From Maea johnstoni (taxonomy: Eukaryota > Annelida > Polychaeta > Spionida > Magelonidae): a stretch of DNA of 64,000 nt. The stretch covers positions 24,946,027 through 25,010,026 of the forward strand of contig OZ012700.1 of the NCBI GenBank assembly GCA_963942565.1, in the 5' to 3' direction. The position numbers and the translations under genes are program-made. Of this stretch, positions 48,701 through 61,007 are shown piece after piece; position 1 is the stretch's first letter, and every line of letters starts with the position of its first letter. Under the pieces are notes generated by a model. It saw only the letters and a program-made list of their open reading frames with translations. It made no database searches and was not told where the DNA came from.

Positions 48701-51700
48701 AATAAAACTATTTAGAAACAACTACATTTACTTCCTGTGTTTTTATCCAAAGATCTGTGAAAGGCCATGTTAACTTAGCAAAACGATTTATATGGTCATT
48801 TTTCCCCCTAAACATTTATAAACTAAAACTGAAGCTTTGGAATGATTGAGTTGTTTATTTTTTAGGAAATATTAGAATTGCACTAATAGCTTCAGTTTAT
48901 AGTTTAGCACCAGGCTCTCAGAAAGGGTCAACTCCATAGCACCAGGCGTTCAGTTAGGGTTAACTCCATAGCACCAGGCCTTCAGTAAGGGTCAACTCCA
49001 TAGCACCAGGCCTTCAGTAAGGGTCAACTCTATAGCACCAGGCTTACATAAAGGTTAATCTCTATAGCACCAGGCTTTCAGTAGGGGCTGTCTCCATAAC
49101 ACCAGGCCTCCAGTAAGGGTTATCTCCATAGCACCAGGCTTTCAGTAAGGGTTATCTCCATAGCACCATGCAGGCCTTCAATAAGGGTTACCTCCATAGC
49201 ACCAGGCTTTCAGTAAGGGTTCTCTCCATATCACCAGGCCTTCAGTAAGAGTCAATTCTATAGCACCAGGCTTTCGGTAAGGGTCCACTCCATAGCACCA
49301 GGCTTGCAGCAAGGGTCAACTCCATAGCACCAGGCCTTCAGTAACAGTCAACTCTATTGCACTAGGCTTTTGGTAAGGGTATTCTCCATAGCACCAGGCC
49401 TTCAGTAAGGGTTATTTTCATAGCACCATACTTTCATTTAGGGTTATCTCCATAGCACCAGGCCTCCAGTAATGGTTATCTCTATAGTACCAGGCTTTCA
49501 GTAAGGGTTATCTCTATAGCACCAGGCTTACATTAAGGGTTATCTCCATAGCACCAGGCCTCCAGTAAGGGTTATCTCCATAGCACCAGGCCTTCAGTAA
49601 GGGTTACCTCCATAGCACCAGGCCTTCAGTAAGGGTTATCTCCATAGCACCAGGCTTTCAGTAAGAGTCAATTCTATAGTACCAGGCTTTCAGTAAGGGT
49701 TATCTCTATAGCACCAGGCTTACATCAAGAGTCATCTCTATAGCACCCAACTTTCATTAAGGATCAACTCATTAATACCCGCCTATCATATCTATAGCAC
49801 CAGGATATCAGTAAGGATCAATTCTATAACACCAGGCCTTCAGTAAGGGTCAACTCTATAGCACCAGGCCTTCGGTAAGGGTCAAGGCTATAGCGCAAGG
49901 CCTTCAGTAAGGGTTATCTCCATAGCACCAGGCTTTCAGTATGGATCCACTCCATAGCACCAGGCCTACAGTAAGGGTCAACTCTATAGCACCAGGCTTA
50001 CATTAAGGTTAATCTCTATAGCACCAGGCTTACATTAAGGTTATCTCTAAATTCTCTGTGGCACCAAGCCTTCAGTAAGAGTTATTTCTAAATTCTCCAT
50101 AGCACCAGGCTTTCAGTAAGGGTCAACTCTATAGCACCAGGCTTACATTAAGGGTCTACTCTACTCTATAGCACCAGGCCTTCAGTAAGGGTTATCTCCA
50201 TAGCACCAGGCCTTCAGTAAGGGTTATTTCCATAGCACCAGGCCTTCAGTAAGGGTTATCTCCATAGCACCATACTTTCAGTTAGGGTTATCTCCATAGC
50301 ACAAGGCTTTCAGTAAGGGTTATCTCCATAGCACCAGGCCTTCAATAAGGGTTACCTCCATAGAAACCAGGCCTTCAGTAAGGGTAAGGTATCTAGTTTG
50401 GTATAGTCAGAATCCGTCCAATATTGATTCACAAGTCAACCAATGAAAACCAAAGAAAAAACAGATATCAATGCTGTTTTATGTTATCATTGTTAAGTAA
50501 GCTAAATTTACATGCGCCTTTCATAAGAAAATTTCCAGGATCAGTTATTTATAAGCTCCAAGTACAATACTAGGTTTACTGTATGCGGCTTTATTTTTGT
50601 TCAGTGAATTTTCCCATATCCATGATATAATAAAGGAACTTTACAGGATAGGAGCCCATCACCCATCAGCCCTACTATCCGAACAGGCCAGTAAAATGAG
50701 CCAATCTTCTTTCAACTTTTCAATTTTTAAGAATAACAGATAGAAAGGATGCATTTTTGCCTTGATAATTTCCAATGTTTGATTTTTCCAACCCCCCTCT
50801 AGCAATAGTTTAGGCAGAAAACCTTCATAAACAGAACAATCAACAGAACTGACCGTAGTCATATTATAAAACACAATATTGCAAGACGGCTATATGAGAA
50901 TGTAATGCTAACATTTTCTTTGATATACCGGTAAACAGTAAACACGGTAAACAGTAATTTAAAGGCATGACAGGGTACTCAATTGGGCGCCACCTATATT
51001 TCGACATTGAATTGGCTAAATAACAAATGCAGTGTATAGTCAGAATTTGATCAAACTTCGCATAGCCATATGCTTTCTTTGTCCGGCCCCTTGGAACATC
51101 ACAATCTAAAAAGGGGCGCACCAATCATGCCGTCCATATAGGTGATGCCAAAAAAACGTAATTTGCAAACGGTGCCACTTTGGCACCACATATATGAACT
51201 GGTGAACCCCCTATTTTATTTGGGATTTTCCAAGGGGACCTGAGATTGAATGGACTTTCATTTTTCATTAAGGTGTTAAATTTGCTTATTAAGGATGCCC
51301 ACACCAGTTTTATTTTTGTCCTCAGAATTTTGTAATTTTTGGATATGTTATACCTTGTGGGATAAAACTAAAGGAAATGTAAAAGGAAATTTGCTGTTTG
51401 GCCGATATTGCTAGAGGCATATTTGTGATTTTTTTTAAGTGGCCTTTTTAGAGAAAAGAGGCCGCCACGTCGCACATTTTTAAATGTTAAGCTCGTTCTG
51501 GGTTGTTCGCCCACAGAAAAAGAAATTGTAGATGTTCATAAATGTAAAGTTGCATGCAGGTAATGGAGTAGGCCCTCTTTCTGCTTGCGCAAACTGTATT
51601 TCAATACCAGCTATATCTTTTGCATAGCATATGATCGAATCGGAGGGGTTAAGTCAAAAATGATCATTTTTTTTCGAAAATGGACGCAAATATAGGGCTA

Positions 51701-54700
51701 TTTATCGCACATAATGAATTGTAAAAAAAAAATTAGTACAAAGAATTTTCTAATCTTTTGATATGTTCTTGCCCTGTAAATTTGCATTCTTTATGTAAAA
51801 AGAAATTAGGGGTTTTTCGGGTTACTTTTTTTACTAAAGAGCTATGAGTGAAAGGGTACATTTTTTTTTATGAAAATGAAAAGATAATGACACGGTCTTT
51901 GTCTCCCGATTGTTGTAGCACTAATCGAGGGGAAATTCCTTTATTGGAGTCGTGTTGCGCTCGCTAAGACGCATGTATAGGGCAATTTATCGCACATAAT
52001 GAATCGTAAAAATAAATCTAGTCCGAAGGATTTTTTGATATGTTCTTCTTCTTTAAATTTGCATTCTATGTATCAAAAGAAAATGGGGGTGTTCCGAGTT
52101 ACTTTTCTTGCTACAGAGCTACGAGTGGAAGTGCATTTTGGCAAATAAGATTGGCAATGCCCCGTGCCAACAATAGGGAAATTCCTTTTGTCGGAGTCGC
52201 CAGAGGGGTTAATTATGACAAGTCTCTACCCATATCAGCTAATTGTCTGTAATTATGTGTCAACTAAAAGTGTTTTTATATTATCAGGGATGTCCAACTG
52301 TCTCATTGTCGCACCAGCGTGCGACAGGGGCTTCACAACACTGGAAAATCCAAAAAATACTTAACCAGGAAATTTTTCACAAAAACCTTACAATAGAGCC
52401 TGTTATATATTTCACTTGAATTATTTTTGAAACAAATTGTATTTGAAAATCCAGTGACTTATTTTAGTAGTTATTTCAATTGATTTATCTTGGTCTTAAC
52501 TATTTCAATAAGGGATAATACAGTGCAACTAAGCTATAATCAAACCACGGCTACCAGAAATTCCTGTGCTCCTGAAAGTATTGACCGTGCTCCAGTACTA
52601 AGCGGAATCAGGGTTGTCCAATCAGGGGAATTACTCAGCATCTTATTATTGTAGTGTTAAAACCTTAATAACCCTGTGAGAGTCCTACTGACTTCTCAGT
52701 ATTTATTTAAACTTGTAGTATTAAAATAATATATATTGTTAGCTGAGGAGAGGTAACCTCAGTATGAACACATTGTTTTTAGTTAAGTATATTATATCAT
52801 TGTTGTATTACTTGTACTTCCAATTACTTGGTTTTCTGTTGTGTTCATACAGAACTAAGCTAAATTTTCACTTCCACGCCTGCGAATTATCAAAGGTTCC
52901 GATAATTCACGGGTTCCGATAATTCACGCCACACCCCCACCATTATTTTTTTCGATTGTTGGAGACGTCCCATTGTTGCGCATGTTGCGGGAGTCAGGTA
53001 TGGATGATATGAACGTCAGGGATGGATGGGACATTCATATCGCCGTAGCGTACTGTTGAGAGATATTTCTATATCTATATAGGAATTACTTTTTTACGCC
53101 AGCATACAAAGGCAACAAACCTTTCCATGATAAAACATGGACCTACCACCATATGTGTGTGTGAAAGAGGTGGATAAATTACTCTTTTATGCAGTGTTGT
53201 TCCTCATCCAAATTAAGGTCTTCCGACACTTGAAAAAGAATAGTGTAATTTATGTCATGAACGTCTCTTCCTTCCTAACTGGTATCGTTCTTTGCCATAT
53301 TTATCCTGAATACAGGCGACAACGCCCGATATGCGAAAACGCCCCAATCGAAAACGCCCGATTTTTCTTACTTTTCACAACAGTGTATTTCTTCTTCTTT
53401 TCTTCCTCCTTTCTCTTCTTTTCCTTTCTCGTTCTCTTTTTCTTAGTTATTTACGTTCATAGTCGAGTTAGTGTAGTGTAGTTAGTGGTGTCCATTTTTT
53501 CTTGGCAGGTTTATACTCTCACGAGAACACACTACACCTGAGAGTTGGATCTGGCCGCCGTGGATTCATTTCACTCGTGTGTCGGCACACGCTATGTCAC
53601 TTTTAAACATTGGAATAAAGTTCGAAAATGAGTTATTTCACCATTATGGATAAATATATGGCTTCACCCATCAACGACAAGCGGACACACGAGGAACAGC
53701 ACACACGTAGAGATATATTTAAATTGCTGCTGTCACTGACAGTTGACAGACTGTCAATAACAACAGCTTCAACAACTGTCAATTACAATATCCATGAATT
53801 ATGTACCCATGAATTATATGGAGACAGTAATTATTAGAACTGAAATTAAATTGACAACAACAACTGTCAATGCCACCGACGGAGAGAGCACTTCACTTCA
53901 CAGCAAGCCGCCGCTCGGGGGGTTAACGATGTGAGCATTGGCCCTACCACTCCCCCAGGCATTTTTCTGGAAGAGCCTTTAGAAGAAAATATAATAACCT
54001 CCCATCAATTCTTCATAACTTCGAACAGAAAGGTGCTACAGACTTCAAGTTTTTCAGATCTTCTTCTTTACCTTAATGCGCTGGCCAACAACTTTAAATG
54101 TGCCCTAGGCCTACAGGTCAGGTAGTTTTCAGCGATGCGTATTTCTATATAAATGGAATTCTGATATCAACTCAACCAGATACGCATTGACGATATCTCC
54201 TTTTATTTAAGACCTAGAACTAATTTAAATGCATCAAAAAAGAGATACAATTCATCTCTGTAACAGCTCTTTCAAAGATAATAATAAAAAATCCTTATAA
54301 AAAGGCAGTAACTTATAACCTGTAACCTTAGCGACTTTGTAGTTCCTTCAAAAAATCATCAGTCAATTCCGTCTGGTGGCGCCGCCCTAGTGGTAAATAA
54401 TGTGACTAACTTTGAAGAGAATGAAGGGTTCATGAGTTGTTGGCAGTGGTTAGCATGTTGACATTATTGGGATATTCATTGATTTAGTTTGAATAGTACT
54501 GATAGGTTTTATTTACCGAAGACAAAGGACGATTAAGTACCCTGAATATGGTAATTTCAACATTTCTGCTACTGGACGCCCGTTTCTCTAAGTGATAATG
54601 ACGATAAAATCATGAAAATAACCATCTTTTACGGTCCTGTCTTATCTGCGATCAAAACATCCCCCCCCCCAATAAAAAAAAGAGTTTTAAGAGTGTCCAG

Positions 54701-57700
54701 ATTCTACAGACTTAGCCAGCAGGGTTTCTGGTGCCATTTCGACCCCCAAACTCTTATGAACACTCATCAAACACTATTTTTCCTTGTTCTTTTTTGGGCA
54801 CCCCGCTTCACAGCCCTTTCTAATGCTCAGAACTAGGTAACTGACAAACATCTCAAATTCTTCATATATAAATATATATATATATATATATAGATTATTC
54901 TTGTATGAATGATAGAATGTTACACTGAATATCAGTTGTTAGAAATATGGAAAACCTTGTTTGCTTATTTTCAAAAGTTAATTAGCATATTAAAATTTTG
55001 TTTCAAAATTGAAATGTCACGCTCCTTTCTCATTTGTATGGTTAAGTACCATATTTAATGCTACCTATCAATTGGGATGTCAGCATTATCATGCTTTTTC
55101 AAATTTAAGTTTAAAGGTTCAAAGTGTCACGTCCAGGCTAAATTGAATACTGTAGAATGGCCCATATATACATATATATGCAGGTGTGGATCCAGCTTCC
55201 CAATTTGACCGATGCATAAATTATTGAAAGATCACCATGTACTTTCTTCATTTACATGTCTGGGGGAGGGGGGCGGGACTGTTTTACATTTCATGAACTT
55301 AGCAGGTTATCTTGTTCTTACTTCTCCTCTTGTGAGTAGTTTACATTGTTTGATCATTTGATAATGCATATGATTTATGTATAAGTTTCAGTATTTACAT
55401 GCTGTAAAGCAAAATGATAATATGTATGTTTAGAAATGAAAACAAATCAATTCATCAAGGAATCCTATAGGCCTTAAACAAATTTTGAATTGTTTTATAA
55501 AAAAACAAGATATCTTTCATTTATTCGTTACTATATGAATATATGTTTATTGACTGTAATGTGTACATTACAAAAGCATACTTTAAATCGTAACAGGTAA
55601 CATGTAATATATGTTGAAATATGTACAGAGGAAATATAGAAGAATAGCCAAACAATTGTAGTATTTGCACAGAGCTAACACTGCAATTGATAAATTTAAC
55701 TTATGACAACACAGAATTACTGCAAGATAATCTTCACATATACTCTTCCATTTCATCATCCTAAATGTTATACTGAAAAGTAATCTGTTGTGCCTTTTGT
55801 CTGTGCATAGAGACGTTTCAAATATAAGGGATTAGATTTTATAAGTTTTTAATTTTTTTTACAACAAACACGCTTTGACAAGACATGGTTATTCACACTG
55901 TCCCAGTCGTGAAAGTATGACGCAGGTATAGTATAATATAGTATGCTTTATTGACTGCACATACATGGTACATCGTTTTTTGGTCAAAGAGATAAACAAC
56001 AAAATTTAAATAAATATCCTCTAAGTCACATGATCCTGTAGTGTTTCAGTTTCGTCGAGATATGTATTTAAGTTCATTTCCATGCATTTTCAGGAAGGCT
56101 GTCCAGGTGTTTGAATTCCTCTCCATGGCAAACAGAGTATCCCCAGTACCGTACAAATTGCTGACTCCATGAATTATCCATCTATTGTTATACATGATCC
56201 TCCTTCTTTTGTAAACATCTGAAAATTAATAAATTGTATTAAATTTTATTAAGTACAATATGGCAAATTTTTAGGATAAATATTGCTTGGTATTGTTCAA
56301 ATTTTATAGGATGATAAGGGGAGATTAATTTTATTTGTTGACTTGCAGATCCCACAAACAGATTTTAGACTAATTTGTAAAAAGATGAAATTGCTGAATT
56401 GTGTATTTTCCTTTTCCAGCAACTCTCTTCTGAAACAAAACAGAATAAAACTGAGTAGAAGTATTCTTAATATTTCTGCAGTGTGTACCTAGGTTGTTTT
56501 GTGGTACATGTGTGTCAGAAATTGGCAATGAATTCATTTTGGGGCATCTCTTTTTTTTCAAGGGAGAGAAAATGTACCCAGATAATAACCATATACATGT
56601 ATTAACTTATTAAAAAATAGCATAATATCCTTACACAATCTCATGGGAATTGAATTGTATCAAAGTTAAAATATTAAATCATATGCAAGAAACAGACGTT
56701 TTAGGAAATTCCTCCAATAAGCTTTTGTGTGTCCTGGGGGGTGAAGTTTAAGAATTAGGGTGTTCAGATTTTGCTCAGACATCCTGCTGGCTAAAACTAT
56801 GATGTAAGGACAAACACCATACAGGGCAGATTTTTTTGGATCAGGATCAACCACCTTACCTCAGCCGTTTGCAGAGTAGAACAATGCCCCCCTGGCAGGG
56901 TTTTGGTTAAACCATCCAAAATCCAAAAGGCCATCTTACTCTGCCAATTCCCTCCTGAAAAAATGAAAATGATATGATTATCATTGCCATTTGGAATGTG
57001 CAAAAGTTCTGCCAACTTCAAATATAACTAATATTTGAATAGGAATTTGTTATATATTAGAAACAACCATTTTCAGGCAAATCAGGAATTTTAATTATTG
57101 TAATGTATAAGCTAAAACGTGACGAGCCAGTGGTAAAGGGTTGAGGAAACGGGAGTACCACGCAAAAACTACAGCCTAACCACAAGTCACTGGCAACTTT
57201 CTCACATGCATCGGTCGGGATTTGAACCCAGGCAGTGGTGAGAGACAGTGAGCAGTCAGTGGCTAATTTAAAAATGACTAATCAGCTATCTAAGAGTGAA
57301 ATTAGAAAAAATATCTGTAAAAGGAATTGACACACTTTTCAGAAACATAAAAACAAATCATTCTTTTGTTATAATATCATGTATTTATGTGTATACTCAA
57401 GATGTCAATGGGTTAAAAAGAAATCTTACATATAAGTTAACCTAAATGGTCCCAAAAGGGTCTATCCTGGGCACATCACTTTTCATAAAAACATCATTTG
57501 GAATATATTTCAACGCAATACACAGCAAAATGTAATTAACCATCACAATGCTGCTGGCAAATTTGGCCCATACAAAATGATGCAAAATAAACTAAAAGAT
57601 GACTGAAATCTAGGCACATGGGTACTTATCTGAGAGTACTTAGTGAGAGCTATTCAATGAATACCAACATAAAAAGGTTTAGATTGTTTTCATAAATCTT

Positions 57701-60700
57701 TGCGCCATTGTGCTTTGGACGAAAGTAACCTCAGCATTGGAAGGGTTCAGATTTTTCTTCAGTTATAAATGTACTCCAAATCTAGCTTTGTTGATTGTAT
57801 TTTTGATATATTTGGGATGTTTGGCATCAAAATTATTGGAATCAAAAGTCAATAATGGAGTTGAAAAAAAGAAAAGAAAAGTTGTCAATGGGAAGTCTTC
57901 CACAAATCTACTTGTAGCTAACCTGTAGGGCATTGCCTTGATCAAGACATTGAGGGTCAGGATCAGGAGGTGTAGCGGCTGATACAGAGGTGTATGAGGA
58001 TCTGTATGGGGATCATGGGTATTGCCAGTAGTGCCAGCCTCTCTTAGGGAACTCCCCCTCGATCAGCTTCAGGCCCATTACAGCATCAACCATCGCAAAA
58101 CCAAGCTGCAAAACAGAATGCCAACTTTTTAACGTCAATTCAAAGGTACAATGCGGGCATAATACATGACTGCAAGCGTGATTATCACCCATTTTCCTGG
58201 GCATGGATGATATCACAAATGATTCCCAAGCTACTTGGGTCATTGATGTGCTGGGCTTATTCTTTTTGAAGGCCTGGTGCTATGGAGATAACCCTTTACT
58301 GAAATGGTGGTGCTATAGATATGAAGGGTGGGTATGCAACAAATCAAAAAGAAAATGGTTTTCAAATTATTAAATCCATAAGGAATAATACATTCTAGAA
58401 TATATGTTATAACTTATTTCGGGCAAGCAACAAATCATGTTGGGCAAGTGGAAATCATTAACTACTTACCCGGCAAGGAAAGTTAGTTTAGAAACTTATG
58501 TTGGTGCCTGCTGACTATCTGAATATTGGGCATAGCTCCACGACTGCTGTCACTCACAGGCAGCCACAGCTCCACTAGATATAAATAGCTCTCTGGCATG
58601 CCTCACTTATTAGGTCAAAGGTCAAGTGCTTCCCACTCACATATATGAACATAGGTGAGTCATACCATCAAAACTGGGAGTAGGAACTGCATCAGTGCCA
58701 GAAATTCCAGGCCTTTTAAAACTGCTGGAGATTATCTTCTTGACATCAGAAGAGAGCATCTTCTTAACAGCAACCAGCTTCCCTTTTTCGCCAACAACAA
58801 AGTACTTTTGATAGAGTGGCTTGCGTTGCTTGATTTTATAAGACATACCTGCAATATAAAATGTGTAACTGATTAACCTACAAATTATACACAGATTTTT
58901 TAAAAAGCTTTTCAGGGAACATTCAAACTTCTTCACTCCGCCCAATGTTTATAAAATGAGACACAGTTGGGTATATATTGGGAATGCATCTTTACTTGTA
59001 CCAATGGAAACTAATACAGGTGAACATGCACTGGTAATAATATGGTTGCATAGATATCTAGACTATGCTGCACACACTGGTGCTAAGAAATGTAGACTGT
59101 GCTTGGCGTTCTTGTGCTTTGAAATGTGTACTGTGCTGCGCGTACTGGTTTTTAGCCATGTAGACTGTGCTTGGTATAATGATGCTTAGATATGTGTACT
59201 GTGCTGTGCATTCTAGTGCTTTGATATGTAGACTGTGCTTGGCATACTGGTGCTTAGATATGAAGACTGTGCTTCGTACACTGGTGCTTAGATATGTGTA
59301 CTGTGCTGCGCATAGTCATTAGTGGTGCTTAGATATGTGTACTGTGCTGGGTATACTGGTGCTTAGATATGTAGACTGTGCTGGGTATAGTGGTGCATAG
59401 ATATATGTGAACTGTGCATGGCATACTAGTGCTTAGATATGCGTACTATGCTGCACATAGTCAATAGTGGTGCTTAGATATGTGCACTCTGCTTGGTATA
59501 GCGGTGCTTAGATATGTGTACTGTGCTGCGCATACTGGTGCTTAGATATGTAGACTGTGCTTGGTATACTGGTGTTTAGATATGTATACTGTGCTTGGTA
59601 TACTGGTGCTTAAATATGTGCACTGTGCTGCGCATACTGGTGCTTAGATATGTAGACTGTGCTTGGCATACTGGTGCTTAGGTATGTATTGACTGCGCTT
59701 GGCATACTGGTGTTTAGATATGTGTACTGTGCTGCACATACTGGTGCATAGATATGTGTACTGTGCTGGGTATAGTGGTGCTTAGATATGTGTACTGTGC
59801 TGTGCATACTAGTGCTTAGGTATGTATAGACTGTGCTTGGCATACTGGTGCTTAGATATGTGTACTGTGCCGCACGTAGTCACTAGTGGTGCTTAGATAT
59901 GTGTACTGTGCTTGGCATACTGGTGCTTAGATATGTGTACTGTGCTGTGCGTAGTCACTAGTGGTGCTTAAATATGTGTTCTGTGCTGGGTATAGTGGTG
60001 CTTAGATATGTGTCCCGGGGGGGGGGGGGGGGCACTTGGGTATTTAGGGGGGCGCATACGTTCGTTATCAAAATTAAAATATACCCCTAAAGCACTGATT
60101 TCTGGCCAAAAAAGCACCCTTATTTTAATAAAAACGCTGACTTTTTCCACTAAATAAACACCCCTTCTTTTATCAAAACACTGACCTTGGATGAACGGGA
60201 ACACGTATTTTAACTTTAGATTTTATAATCCTCTGCGTGTTTAGCGGCAGCAAGTGGGGGCAGCAAACTCGGAAGCCCAGATACTTCGGGAGTCACTCGG
60301 CGTCAGAGCTGCGTATGTTTCGTGGATTGTAAGGGGATTTTGACCCCCATACTTCGTACCTGGGTACAAAAAAGTACCCTTCTTTTACAAAATCGCGGAC
60401 ATGCGGAGGTCTTCACAAAAGACCCCTTCTTCCGCGAAATACGTAACTAAGGTGCGGCCCCCCTGTGTACCTGAGTGCCCCCCCCCCCCCCCCCCCCGGG
60501 GATATGTGTACTGTGCTGTGCATACAGGTGCTTGGATATGTATACTGTGCTGGGCATACTGATGCTTAGATATGTAGAGTGTGCTGGTATACTACATTGC
60601 CAACGAGATTCTGTTTAGTAAACGTCCAAATAGCCAAAATTAACATAGAAAATCAATATCTAGGCAATTTAGAGTCAGATATTTCGGTCTAATGTGTACT

Positions 60701-60970
60701 GTGCTGGGCATATTGGTGCTTAGATATGTAGAATGTGCTGGGCATAATGGAGCTTTGATATGTATTAAGTAGGCCTACAATGTTCCTGACTAACCTTGGT
60801 GCATATATGAGAAAACAAAGCTTAATTTACCTCCTACCACTGCAAAGCCCTAACTGAGCATATGGAGTCTGCCATGACACTATAAAAAAGAATGTGTGTA
60901 GATTGCACCAGCTAAACTGAGAGTGCAACCCGTTCTGTTGTGTTATCTCCCCTAATATGGATAGATAAGG

Positions 60971-61007
<37 letters not shown>

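Noticed and set aside
50659-50874. Minus-strand exon in the 15 kb element
   Set aside because: No convincing acceptor and donor pair and no pattern of a protein domain.
53137-53481. 114-codon frame with Phe/Ser-rich tail
   Set aside because: Pyrimidine-rich low-complexity tail, no recognised domain, no splice context.
57200-57280. tRNA gene
   Set aside because: Only a B-box-like motif is present; no cloverleaf could be formed, and the motif recurs with a SINE-like core.
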